DNA of 25,489 nucleotides from JBOCEF01 sp047610385 (lineage in GTDB: Bacteria; Pseudomonadota; Alphaproteobacteria; Rhodobacterales; Rhodobacteraceae), in NCBI GenBank assembly GCA_047610385.1, contig JBLGAC010000059.1, positions 1 to 25,489 of the forward strand. Direction: 5' to 3'. The translations under genes were made by a program, and so were the position numbers. The stretch's first letter is position 1, and each line of letters opens with the position of its first letter. Positions 6,624 through 14,623 of this stretch are shown one piece after another. The notes beneath the pieces were generated by a model. It was not told where the DNA came from and made no database searches. It was given only the letters and a program-made list of their open reading frames with translations.

Positions 6624-7633
6624 TCCCCAGCCCCCCCACCTGCGCCGAACACGCGGGTGGGCGCGGGAAACCCGCACGAGGTCCCGTCGGTGATCGCCAC
6701 GTCATCTTCCCACGGCAAGCGATAGGCCCCCGCGGCCAGATCGGTCATGTAGGTGTAGGGGCAGTCCTGCGCGCCGCCCTTCACCGCCGTGTAGCCGCGA
6801 TGGCCAAGCTGGTAGATGTTGTTCTCCACCCCCCAGCCAAGCCGCGCTTCGCGCACCAGATCAGGGCGGACTTCGGCGGTGATGATCTCATCCACGCGGC
6901 CAGTGGTTCCGTGGGCGATGACGCTGCCGTCGAAATTGCAGATCATCCCTTCGCCCATGCTGTCGAACGTGCCGTCAGACCCGCACATGCACACGTTCGC
7001 GGTGACCATCAGGTTGCAGAACGCGTTGGATTGGTTGGTGAAACGCCAACTGTCGCGGATTGGCGCGGTGTAGCCAGCGGTGCGGATCATGATCTCCGCG
7101 CCCTTATAGGCGCATTCGCGGGCCATTTCGGGGAACTGCCCATCATGGCAGATGATCAGCGCCAGCTTGCTGCCATTTGGCCCGTCGCAGACCGGAATGC
7201 CCTGATCGCCGGGCTCCCACGGCTCCACCGGGACCCAAGGGTGCATCTTGCGGTAATACAGCTTGATGTCGCCGGTGTCGTCGATGATCAGGCCGGTGTT
7301 CCACGGCATGCCGTGGGGGTTGGCCTCCATGATTGAAAAGCAGCCCCAGATGCGGTTGTCGATGCAGGCCTGTTTGAAGGCCGCGACCTCTGGCCCGTCC
7401 ATGGTGCACATGATGTCAGGGTTGATGTCCATCGACAGGCCGTGCAGCGCATATTCTGGAAACACCACCAGATCCATGCCTGCCTGATTGCGCCGCGCCT
7501 TGGCGACCATTTCCACGACCCGCGCGGTCTGCGCCGCCAGATCAGCCTTGGTCACCGTCAGCGGCAGCTTCAGCTGCACCAGCCCGATGCCAACGCCGTG
7601 TTTCGATTTGTTCAATCCGCCCAGGCCGTTCAT
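6620..7633 (-). CDS. amiF: Formamidase (AmiF-like, nitrilase superfamily)
   Basis: This 337-residue carbon-nitrogen hydrolase has the nitrilase triad E60 (VVFPEYALHG), K129 (YYRKMHPW) and C162 (IICHDGQFPE). The whole chain follows the Helicobacter AmiF formamidase pattern: a GCFSIMEANPH stretch, then IEPWxPGD-like VEPWEPGDQGIPVC, GENNIYQLGHRGY-like VENNIYQLGHRGY, and a C-terminal TYMTDLAAGAYRLPWED. AmiF converts formamide to formate and ammonia. The start at 7633 has AGGAG at good spacing. It lies between the permease (10 bp) and the BiuH-like gene (ATGA overlap), so it is co-expressed with both. Here it might act on a formylated ureide such as N-formylbiuret instead of free formamide; that is inference. 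Aliphatic amidase (AmiE) is the alternative, but the C-terminus favours AmiF. Confidence 0.88.
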   Translation of the reverse strand: MNGLGGLNKSKHGVGIGLVQLKLPLTVTKADLAAQTARVVEMVAKARRNQAGMDLVVFPEYALHGLSMDINPDIMCTMDGPEVAAFKQACIDNRIWGCFSIMEANPHGMPWNTGLIIDDTGDIKLYYRKMHPWVPVEPWEPGDQGIPVCDGPNGSKLALIICHDGQFPEMARECAYKGAEIMIRTAGYTAPIRDSWRFTNQSNAFCNLMVTANVCMCGSDGTFDSMGEGMICNFDGSVIAHGTTGRVDEIITAEVRPDLVREARLGWGVENNIYQLGHRGYTAVKGGAQDCPYTYMTDLAAGAYRLPWEDDVAITDGTSCGFPAPTRVFGAGGGAGE

Positions 7634-7642
7634 GGCTTTCTC

Positions 7643-8572
7643 CTACTTGGTGATGCTCAGCTCGCCCGGCGCGCCGTCCAAAGCCTTGGTCGGCGAGGAG
7701 GTCACAATCAGCAGCCCCAGCGTCAGCACATAGGGCGCGGCGAAAAACAGATAATAGCCAGAGGTGACCCCGACCGATTGCAGCGCCGGGCCCAGCGCCC
7801 CGGCCCCGCCGAACAGCAGGGCGGCCCAAAAGCAGTTCATGGGACGCCAGCGCGCGAAAATCACCAGCGCAACAGCCATCAGGCCTTGGCCCGACGAGAT
7901 CCCCTCAGTCCAGCTGCCGGGATAGTACAGCGACAGATATGCCCCCCCCACCCCGGCCAGCGCACCGCCCGCGGCGGTGGACAACAGGCGCACCCGGTCT
8001 GGATTGATGCCCATGGCGCGGGCGCTGTCGGTGCTGTCGCCAACCACGCGGATGGTCAGGCCGATGCGGGTGGCGCGGAACATCCACGCCATCGCCACCG
8101 CCAGCACGGCCCCGATCACGAACAGCACGTTGACTTGCAACGCCGCCTGCACCTGAGACACCTCAGACCACCAGCCCAGCGCAATCGCGGGCAGATCGGG
8201 CGCGACGGGCTGGATGTAAGGTTTGCCAAAAAAGAACGCGAGGCCCATGCCCAGCAGCATCATCGCAATGCCAATGGCGATGTCGTTCACGCCTTTGAAC
8301 TTGCAGACCCAGCCGTGAAACAGCCCGAACAGCATCCCCGCGAACGCGGCCGCCAGCACGCCGATCCAGGCCGATCCGCTTTCATACGCGACCGCGTAGC
8401 CGGACATGGCGCCGAAGACCAACGTGCCCTCAAGCCCCAGATTGATGCGGCCTGAGCGTTCGGTCAGGCATTCGCCAAGCGACACGAACAGGAACGGCGT
8501 CGACACCCGGATCGCGCCGCCCAGAATGGCCAGCGGCACGCCCCACAGGCCCAGATCGGCCGCGGCGCTCAT
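7643..8572 (-). CDS. BMP-type ABC transporter permease (YufQ/NupQ type)
   Basis: This 309-residue membrane protein belongs to the branched-chain/ribose permease superfamily (BPD_transp_2). It has about eight hydrophobic segments and family landmarks: TERSGRINLGLEGTLVFGAM near the N-terminus, GVNDIAIGIAMMLLGMGLAFF, and GLTIRVVGDSTDSARAMGI followed by a long GGALAGVGGAYLSL stretch. ERSG-x-xNLG-x-EG is characteristic of the second permease in purine-nucleoside/BMP importers. The ATG at 8572 overlaps the preceding permease stop as ATGA; an in-frame ATG five codons upstream (8587) is less likely. It partners the adjacent permease in one inner-membrane importer whose substrate is probably a ureide or amide handled by the operon's enzymes. 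Confidence 0.92.
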   Translation of the reverse strand: MSAAADLGLWGVPLAILGGAIRVSTPFLFVSLGECLTERSGRINLGLEGTLVFGAMSGYAVAYESGSAWIGVLAAAFAGMLFGLFHGWVCKFKGVNDIAIGIAMMLLGMGLAFFFGKPYIQPVAPDLPAIALGWWSEVSQVQAALQVNVLFVIGAVLAVAMAWMFRATRIGLTIRVVGDSTDSARAMGINPDRVRLLSTAAGGALAGVGGAYLSLYYPGSWTEGISSGQGLMAVALVIFARWRPMNCFWAALLFGGAGALGPALQSVGVTSGYYLFFAAPYVLTLGLLIVTSSPTKALDGAPGELSITK

Positions 8573-9672
8573 GCCTTTGCCGCCCAATAGGCGGGGGAGA
8601 ATATGCGCATGCGGCCATACATCGTCTCGCTCAGCAGGATCGCCACGAACACCATGCCTTCCAGCACCAGCACCGCGGCGTCGGGCAGGTCCATGCGCCG
8701 TTGGATCAGGCCTGACGATGCCTCAAACCCCGCCAGCATGATCGCGACGGGAATGATCGCCAGCGGATTGTGGCGCGCCAGAAACGCCACCAGAATGCCG
8801 GTATAGCCATAGCCTGACACCAGCGACCCGTTGGCCGATCCGTGGATTGCCGCCACCTCAAAGAACCCGGCCAGCCCAGCGCAGGCGCCCCCAAGCGCCG
8901 TGAACCCGATGATCAGGCGGCCCACCGGCAGGCCCTGCACCTGGGCGGCGCGCACATTGCCGCCCGCGATGCGCGCGGCAAAGCCGATGGTGGTCCGTTC
9001 AATCAACACCCATGCAAGGATGCAAAGGATCACCCCGAACACGAGCCCCCAATGCACCGAAATGTCGAGCGGCATATCCCCCACCCGCAAGGCTGCGGGC
9101 AGCGGCGCGGTCGAAGGTTTGTTGAGGCTGGCGGCATCGCGCAGCGGCCCTTCGACCAGATGGTTCAGCAACGCGATGGCGATATAGGCCATCAAAAGCG
9201 ACGCGATGGTTTCATTGACGCCGCGCTTGAACCGCAGCGCCCCAACCGCGCCGATCCACACGCCCCCGGCAATGCAGGCGGCCGCCACCATGCAGGCGAA
9301 CCCGATGATGGCGGGCGCCCCCGACACCGCCAGCCCGGTGGCCGCAGCGGCAAGGCCCCCGAGCACGATCGCCCCTTCACCGCCGATCACCACCAGACCC
9401 AGTCTGGCAGGAAGCGCCACGCACAGCGCGGCCAGCAGCAAAGGCGGCACCCTGCTCAGGGTGTTTTGCCACGAAAAGGCGGAACTGAACCCCGCCTTCC
9501 AGACCAGCGCAAAGAAATCGACCGGCGATTTCCCCAACGCCAGCAAAAAGACCGAGAATGCCAGAAACCCGCACAGCAGCGCCGCGACCGGAATGATCGC
9601 CGCCTCCGCCCGCGGGGCCAGCGCCCCCAGCGCTGATGCCCTTGGGGCGGGAAAGATTGCAGCCTCAGTCAT
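8569..9672 (-). CDS. BMP-type ABC transporter permease (YufP/NupP type)
   Basis: This 367-residue inner-membrane permease has about nine to ten hydrophobic segments. Landmarks are the FALVWKAGFSSAFSWQNTLSRVPPLLLAALCVALP region, GGEGAIVLGGLAA, the strongly typical RGVNETIASLLMAYIA motif, and GGNVRAAQVQGLPVGRLI followed by GGACAGLAGFFEVA. These identify the first permease of BMP-family (nucleoside-type) importers. It starts 5 bp after the binding-protein gene and overlaps the second permease by 4 bp. The family is best known for purine and pyrimidine nucleosides; context here argues for a small nitrogenous ureide, amide or nucleobase-like compound. Confidence 0.93.
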   Translation of the reverse strand: MTEAAIFPAPRASALGALAPRAEAAIIPVAALLCGFLAFSVFLLALGKSPVDFFALVWKAGFSSAFSWQNTLSRVPPLLLAALCVALPARLGLVVIGGEGAIVLGGLAAAATGLAVSGAPAIIGFACMVAAACIAGGVWIGAVGALRFKRGVNETIASLLMAYIAIALLNHLVEGPLRDAASLNKPSTAPLPAALRVGDMPLDISVHWGLVFGVILCILAWVLIERTTIGFAARIAGGNVRAAQVQGLPVGRLIIGFTALGGACAGLAGFFEVAAIHGSANGSLVSGYGYTGILVAFLARHNPLAIIPVAIMLAGFEASSGLIQRRMDLPDAAVLVLEGMVFVAILLSETMYGRMRIFSPAYWAAKA

Positions 9673-9677
9673 CGCGA

Positions 9678-10799
9678 TCAGCTGGTGGCGCCGAGCACGC
9701 CCTCAACGAGGTAATCCATGCTCTCCAGCGCCACGTCGGTCTCACCAAAGGACTGGCCCTGGGCCGCGATCACATTGCCCTTGTTGTCCTTGAGTGGGCC
9801 TTTGATGGCCGCAAAACCGCCAGCGAGGATTTGCGCCTTCACCCCCTCAAACTGCGCGCGCGAGGCGTCGGAAACAGCAGGGCCAAGCGGGCTCATTTTG
9901 ATGAAGCCATCAGCCAGACCGCCGCGCACGAAATTGCCGATCTGACCGCCATCCTGCATGGTTTTGACCATGCCAGTATAGACCGCGGCCCAGTTCCATT
10001 CCGCGCCGGTCAGGTATTTTCCGGGTGCCAGCGGGCTTTGATCCGCATGGTAGCCACAGACATAGGCGCCGCGGCCTGCCGCTGTCTCCATCACCACTTT
10101 GGGTCCGTCCACATGGCAGGTGATCACGTCGCAGCCTTGATCGGCGAGGGCATTGGTCGCCTCAGCCTCTTTGACCGCAAGCGACCATTCCCCGGTGAAG
10201 ATCACCTGACAGGTGATGGTCGGGTCCACGGCGCGCGCGCCCAACAGGAATGAATTGATGTTCAGCAGCACCTGCGGAATGGGCTTGGCGGCGACAAACC
10301 CGATCTTTTTGGTTTTGGTCGCATGGCCCGCCGCAATGCCGTTCAGATACTGGCCCATGCCGATATAGCCGAAATACGACCCGACATTTCCGGGGTGCTG
10401 GTCCGCGTTCCACATGCCGCCCGCATGTTCGAACCGCACGTCGGGGTATTTCGGGGCCAGTTCCAAAATATGCGGGCTAAAATACCCGAACGAGGTCGGG
10501 AACAGCAGCGACGCGCCATCGAAATTGATCATCGACGCCATGGAGTTTTGCACATCCACGGTCTCGGGGACATTTTCTTCCTCAATGACCGTGATGCCCG
10601 GCATCGCCTTGACGGCGGCGGCACCTTCGGCATGGGCCTGATTGTAGCCAAAATCATCCTTGGGCCCGACATAGATGAAACCGACCGTCAGGTCCCCGGC
10701 GGCCTTGGCGCCCCCCGCGGCCCCGAGCGAGATCGCGGCACCCACCGCCGCGGTTGTGGCCAGAAAGCGGCGTCTGTTGAACGTCATGCGGTCGGTCAT
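9678..10799 (-). CDS. BMP/PnrA-family substrate-binding protein, Tat-exported
   Basis: This 373-residue protein has an N-terminal twin-arginine signal (NRRRFLATTAAVG, residues 8-20), a hydrophobic stretch and a probable cleavage after AKA. The mature part is a BMP/PnrA-type periplasmic binding protein: VGFIYVGPKDDFGYNQAHAEGA, NFDGASLLFPTSFGYF, KIGFVAAKPIPQVLLNINSFLLGAR and CDVITCHVDGPKVVMETAAGRGAYVCGYHADQ. There is no lipobox cysteine, unlike the lipoprotein relatives TmpC and YufN. The start at 10799 has AAGGAG about 8 nt upstream; the longer ORF start at 10910 would erase the signal peptide and the LysR box. It is the first gene of the minus-strand operon, preceded by the palindrome at 10913-10932. 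Confidence 0.93.
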   Translation of the reverse strand: MTDRMTFNRRRFLATTAAVGAAISLGAAGGAKAAGDLTVGFIYVGPKDDFGYNQAHAEGAAAVKAMPGITVIEEENVPETVDVQNSMASMINFDGASLLFPTSFGYFSPHILELAPKYPDVRFEHAGGMWNADQHPGNVGSYFGYIGMGQYLNGIAAGHATKTKKIGFVAAKPIPQVLLNINSFLLGARAVDPTITCQVIFTGEWSLAVKEAEATNALADQGCDVITCHVDGPKVVMETAAGRGAYVCGYHADQSPLAPGKYLTGAEWNWAAVYTGMVKTMQDGGQIGNFVRGGLADGFIKMSPLGPAVSDASRAQFEGVKAQILAGGFAAIKGPLKDNKGNVIAAQGQSFGETDVALESMDYLVEGVLGATS

Positions 10800-10912
10800 G
10801 GCAGGGCTCCTTGGCCAGTCTCGCGGCGCGCCGGGCGGGGCGCGAGACATCATTCGATCAGCGAACGATAGGCGGCGGGAGCGGGTCTGACTTGTGCCAA
10901 GTTTAGCCAATG

Positions 10913-10932
10913 CCGGTGCGTTTTTTGCACCG
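10913..10932. promoter_or_regulatory. Putative LysR-regulator box in front of the BMP/formamidase operon
   Basis: CGGTGC (10914-10919), a T-rich 7-nt spacer and GCACCG (10927-10932) form a dyad. The inner part TGCGTTTTTTGCA fits the LysR T-N11-A pattern (T10917 to A10929). It lies about 115-135 bp upstream of the binding-protein start and 15 bp beyond the lysR stop. The 20-bp site at 11863-11882 differs from it at a single base. Confidence 0.7.
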
Positions 10933-10947
10933 CTCAGCCGCGCCGCA

Positions 10948-11850
10948 TCACACCGCGTGCGTCTGCATCGCCAGCATCAACGCTTGGGTGAATTTGGCCG
11001 ACGCCACTGGCAACGACCGCCCCCGAAGCTGCCCCAGCAGCAGGTTCCCCGGCGCCACATCGCGCGGCGACAGCGGGCGCGACACCAGCCCACCCGCGCC
11101 GGCATGACCAAGCCCGATGGGGAACTGAAAGCTGATGGCGTTTTCGTGCAGCACGTAATGGCGCATGAAATCAAAGGATTCCGATTCCACAATCGGCGAC
11201 AGCGCCCGATGGGTGGTCTTTTGCGCCGCGATGTCCAAAAGCACCCGGATTGCGTATTGCGCGCTGGGGGCCGTGTGCGGATGGGCCAGACAATCGCGCA
11301 GCCGCAATTGTGCGCGCCCTGCCAGCGGATGATCGGCGCGCATCACCGCGTGGATCGGTTGGGCCAGCGAGAACACCACCTCAAAATCCGCCAGATGCCG
11401 CGGTTCAAACACCAAGGCGATGTCGGATGAAAAGCTGCTCAATTCGCGCTCAGCCTCCACCCGGTCGCGCACATTGACGCCAAAGGTGACACCGGGATGG
11501 GCCGCGCGGTAGCTGGCGATCTGGGCGGGCAGGAAATACGGCAGCAGCGCTTGTGAGCACGCGATCGACACATGGCCGCGCCGTTCCCCGGACAGATCCG
11601 CGACCTGGCTTTGCAGCCGCAGCATGTCGGACCGCTGGCTGCGGATGTGCTGGATCAGCAATTCGCCCGCCGGGTTCAGGCGCACGCCGCGGGGCAGCCG
11701 TTCAAAGATCTCGGACCCGAACTCCGCCTCAAAGCGGTTCACCCGGCGGTTCAGGGCCGATGCGGTGATGTTCATGTCCTCAGCCGCTTTGCGGATTGAT
11801 CCGGCGCGGACCACGGCCTCGATGAACTGGAAATCCTGAAGGTGTTTCAT
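10948..11850 (-). CDS. LysR-family transcriptional regulator, probable controller of both flanking operons
   Basis: This 300-residue LysR protein has an N-terminal winged helix-turn-helix (residues about 2-60: FQFIEAVVRAGSIRKAAEDMNITASALNRRVNRFE, then GSEIFERLPRGVRLNPAGE) and a periplasmic-binding-like effector domain (about 88-290). The start at 11850 has GGAG about 7 nt upstream; an earlier in-frame ATG at 11880 lies within the palindrome. The gene sits between the two catabolic operons, divergent from the dpp-like/atzF operon and reading toward the BMP/formamidase operon. The palindrome at 11862-11884 is 12-34 bp upstream of its own start, so autoregulation is likely. Effector unknown; a pathway intermediate such as biuret or allophanate is an inference. 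Confidence 0.92.
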   Translation of the reverse strand: MKHLQDFQFIEAVVRAGSIRKAAEDMNITASALNRRVNRFEAEFGSEIFERLPRGVRLNPAGELLIQHIRSQRSDMLRLQSQVADLSGERRGHVSIACSQALLPYFLPAQIASYRAAHPGVTFGVNVRDRVEAERELSSFSSDIALVFEPRHLADFEVVFSLAQPIHAVMRADHPLAGRAQLRLRDCLAHPHTAPSAQYAIRVLLDIAAQKTTHRALSPIVESESFDFMRHYVLHENAISFQFPIGLGHAGAGGLVSRPLSPRDVAPGNLLLGQLRGRSLPVASAKFTQALMLAMQTHAV

Positions 11851-11861
11851 GGCGCACTCCG

Positions 11862-11884
11862 ACCGGTGCATTTTTTGCACCGGT
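11862..11884. promoter_or_regulatory. Putative LysR-regulator box in the lysR / dpp-atzF divergent promoter
   Basis: This is a perfect 9-bp inverted repeat: ACCGGTGCA (11862-11870), TTTTT, TGCACCGGT (11876-11884). The core TGCATTTTTTGCA is a symmetric T-N11-A LysR motif. It is just upstream of the lysR start and about 90-113 bp upstream of the binding-protein start at 11975. That position suits simultaneous autorepression and activation of the divergent operon. Confidence 0.78.
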
Positions 11885-11918
11885 TTTGTGAATTCTTAGC
11901 ATTTGTGCAGCGGTGCGC

Positions 11919-11949
11919 GAAAGTGGAGCCTGCCCTCAATCGCACTTTC
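11919..11949. repeat. Inverted repeat in the leader of the dpp-like/atzF operon
   Basis: GAAAGTG (11919-11925) and CACTTTC (11943-11949) are perfect complements separated by 17 nt, ending 25 bp before the start codon at 11975. It may form a leader hairpin or be a second regulator site. Seven-bp arms are short, so chance cannot be excluded. Confidence 0.35.
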
Positions 11950-11974
11950 CGTGACACCGCAGGGGGCCCGCGCC

Positions 11975-13594
11975 ATGACCGCACCGACCAGAAGAGATTT
12001 CCTGAAAACCGGCGGGGTCGCCGTTGGCGCAGCCATGCTGCCATTCCTGAAAGCCATGCCCGCCAGCGCGGCGACCGGCGATGTGATCGTCGCGGTGATG
12101 GGCCAGACGATCAACAGCCTCGACATCCACCGCACCGGCACCAACCGGCCAAGCTATCAGGTGGCGGTGAACGTCTATGACCGGCTGGTCAGCTTTGGCA
12201 CCAAAACCACGCCCGATGGTGGCCTCAGCTATGATTATGCGGTGATTGAGCCTGAGATCGCCGAAAGCTGGGAAACCGCTGCTGACGGCAAATCCATGAC
12301 CTTCAAGCTGCGCGCGGGCGGCATGTTCCACGACGGATCACCGATCACCGCCCATGACGTGAAATGGTCGCTGGACCGGGCGGTGTCGCTGGGCGGCTTT
12401 CCCGGCGTGCAGATGAAGGCCGGATCCCTGGAAAGCCCCGATCAGTTTGAGGCAATCGATGACCTGACCTTCAAGATCCACCTGATCCGCCCGTCAAAGC
12501 TGACCCTGCCCGATCTGGCGGTGCCGGTGCCGGTGATCATCAATTCCACACTCGCCAAGGCCAACGCCACCGAGGCCGACCCATGGGCCACCGAATACCT
12601 GCACAAGACCCCCGCCGGGTCAGGCGCCTTCAAGGTCGCGCGCTGGAACCCCGGTGAGCAGCTGGTGTATGAGCGCAACGACACTTATACCTCCGGTCCG
12701 GTTCCGGCGATCAAGCGCGTGATTGTGCGTGAGGTTCCCAGCCCCGCCACCCGCCGCGCGTTGTTTGAACGCGGCGACGTCAACCTGTCGTTCAACATGC
12801 CCAACAAGGACGCCAAGGAATTGGCTGACAGGCCGGGCCTGACCGTGCAGACCACGCCGATTGAAAACGCGATCTATTGCCTGTGCCCCAACCTTGCGTT
12901 CGATGCGTTCAAGGACAAGCGGGTGCGCCAGGCCATCGCCTATGCCGTGCCATACAGCGAGATTTTCAACACCGCCGCCTATGGGCGCGGCACCCCGATG
13001 TGGGGCGGGCCGTCAGCGACGCCTGCGGACGCGTCATGGCCGCAGAAATTCCCGTATGACACTGATCTGGACCGCGCCCGTGATCTGCTGAAGGACGCAG
13101 GCATGGCCGGGGGCTTTGAAGTGCCGCTGTCGATATCCCTCGGCCAAGCTGATTGGATGGAGCCTGCGGCCCTGCTGATCCAGGAAAACCTTGCGAAAAT
13201 CGGCATCTCGGCGCCCATCGACAAAATCCCCAGCGCAGGCTGGCGAACGGCATCCTTGGTGGAAAAGCGCCTGCCGCTGCATATGGAGACCTTTGGTGGT
13301 TGGCTGAACTATCCCTGCTATTATTTCTTCTGGGCGTATCTTGAGGGGCACCTGTTCAATTCCTCAAACTACCGCAACGAGGAAATTGAGACCCTGACCA
13401 ACGAGACCCTGCACATGCAGGTCAGCGATCCCGACTACGCCCCCAAGATCAAACGCATGATTGAGATCGTCTGGGACGAGGTTCCCCGGATCGCCCTGTG
13501 GCAGCCCGCGCTGAACGTTGGCATGAACAAGGTCACGGATTTCGAATACTGGTTCCATCGCCAGCTCGACATCCGGTCCCTGAAAGGGGTTTGA
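11975..13594 (+). CDS. Peptide/nickel-type (SBP_bac_5) substrate-binding protein, Tat-exported
   Basis: This 539-residue family 5 extracellular solute-binding protein starts with a clear Tat signal (TRRDFLKTGG, then a hydrophobic run and cleavage near ASA). Family landmarks are YDRLVSFG, AESWETAADGKSMTFKLRAGGMFHDGSPITAHDVKWSLDRA, GSGAFKVARWNPGEQLVYERNDTY and DKRVRQAIAYAVPYSEI. The start at 11975 follows AGGGGG about 10 nt upstream and preserves the Tat signal; an upstream in-frame start at 11903 adds non-signal residues. It is the first gene of a five-gene operon ending in allophanate hydrolase. This suggests it captures a small ureide such as biuret or a carbamoyl compound, not a peptide. 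Confidence 0.93.
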   Translation: MTAPTRRDFLKTGGVAVGAAMLPFLKAMPASAATGDVIVAVMGQTINSLDIHRTGTNRPSYQVAVNVYDRLVSFGTKTTPDGGLSYDYAVIEPEIAESWETAADGKSMTFKLRAGGMFHDGSPITAHDVKWSLDRAVSLGGFPGVQMKAGSLESPDQFEAIDDLTFKIHLIRPSKLTLPDLAVPVPVIINSTLAKANATEADPWATEYLHKTPAGSGAFKVARWNPGEQLVYERNDTYTSGPVPAIKRVIVREVPSPATRRALFERGDVNLSFNMPNKDAKELADRPGLTVQTTPIENAIYCLCPNLAFDAFKDKRVRQAIAYAVPYSEIFNTAAYGRGTPMWGGPSATPADASWPQKFPYDTDLDRARDLLKDAGMAGGFEVPLSISLGQADWMEPAALLIQENLAKIGISAPIDKIPSAGWRTASLVEKRLPLHMETFGGWLNYPCYYFFWAYLEGHLFNSSNYRNEEIETLTNETLHMQVSDPDYAPKIKRMIEIVWDEVPRIALWQPALNVGMNKVTDFEYWFHRQLDIRSLKGV

Positions 13595-13597
13595 GGC

Positions 13598-14623
13598 ATG
13601 TTTGGGCGGCTCAGGACTGTTCTCATGCGGGTCGCCCAGACCGTTCCGGTGGTTGTCGGGGTGGTGCTGGTCAGCTTTCTGCTGACCCGGGCTTTGCCCG
13701 GCGATCCGGCGGTGCAATTTGCGGGCGCCGCGGCGACTGAGCAATCGCTGGCTGAAATCCGTAGCGTGCTCGGCCTCGACAAATCCTTGCCGCAGCAATT
13801 CGCAATTTATGTCAGCGATCTGGCGCAGGGTGATTTGGGGCGATCCATGTCCACGGGCCAACCGGTGCTGGATGATCTGACCCGCCGCCTGCCCGCGTCG
13901 CTGGAACTGACGCTGATCGCCCTGCTGCTGTCTTGCGCGGTGGCGATCCCGCTGGGGGTGCTGGCGGCGACGCGGCCGGGGTCGTGGGTTGACCATCTGT
14001 GCCGGGTGGCGGTGACGGCGGGCGTGTCGCTGCCAACCTTCTTCACCGGCATCCTGTTGATTTACATCTTCTATTACCTGCTGGGGATCGCGCCTGCGCC
14101 GCTGGGGCGGCTGGATTTCCTGTTTCTTGAACCTGACCGGATCACCGGGTTCTATTTGATTGACGCTGGCATCGCCGGGGAATGGGACACATGGCGCGCC
14201 GCGCTTCGCCAACTGGCGCTGCCGGCCATCACGCTGGCGCTGTTCACCATGGCGCCAATCGCGCGGATGACCCGGGCGGCGATGCTGACCGCGCTGTCAT
14301 CAGATTACATCCGCACTGCGCGCGCGGCTGGGCTGACGCGGTTCAAGGTGCTGGCGGTCTATGCCTTGCGCAACGCGATGCTGCCGGTGGTGACCACGCT
14401 GGGGATGGTGTTTTCCTTCACGCTGGGGGCCAACGTGCTGGTGGAAAAAGTCTTCGCCTGGCCCGGCATTGGGTCTTACGCGGTCGAAGCCCTGGTCGCC
14501 TCGGACTACGCAGCGGTGCAGGGGTTTGTGCTGACCATGGCGCTGCTGTTCGTGGGGCTGAACCTGATCATCGACATTTCTTATTCGCTGATCGACCCGC
14601 GCATCAGTTTTGACGCGCGATGA
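13598..14623 (+). CDS. Dpp/Opp-type ABC permease, DppB-like
   Basis: This 341-residue inner-membrane permease has an N-terminal transmembrane helix (VPVVVGVVLVSFLLTRALPGDPA, the classic DppB opening). A QFAIYVSDLAQGDLGRSM loop follows, then the BPD_transp_1 core (SLELTLIALLLSCAVAIPLGVLAA) and the EAA-like loop IRTARAAGLTRFKVLAVYALRNAMLPVVT. It ends with SYSLIDPRISFDAR, typical of the family. It begins 3 bp after the binding-protein stop and overlaps the next permease as ATGA, so expression is coupled. It pairs with the DppC-like protein. Confidence 0.95.
   Translation: MFGRLRTVLMRVAQTVPVVVGVVLVSFLLTRALPGDPAVQFAGAAATEQSLAEIRSVLGLDKSLPQQFAIYVSDLAQGDLGRSMSTGQPVLDDLTRRLPASLELTLIALLLSCAVAIPLGVLAATRPGSWVDHLCRVAVTAGVSLPTFFTGILLIYIFYYLLGIAPAPLGRLDFLFLEPDRITGFYLIDAGIAGEWDTWRAALRQLALPAITLALFTMAPIARMTRAAMLTALSSDYIRTARAAGLTRFKVLAVYALRNAMLPVVTTLGMVFSFTLGANVLVEKVFAWPGIGSYAVEALVASDYAAVQGFVLTMALLFVGLNLIIDISYSLIDPRISFDAR

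Noticed and set aside
7442..8455. 337-codon plus-strand ORF opposite the formamidase start and permease
   Set aside because: His/Gln/Arg-rich shadow of strongly conserved minus-strand genes in high-GC DNA.
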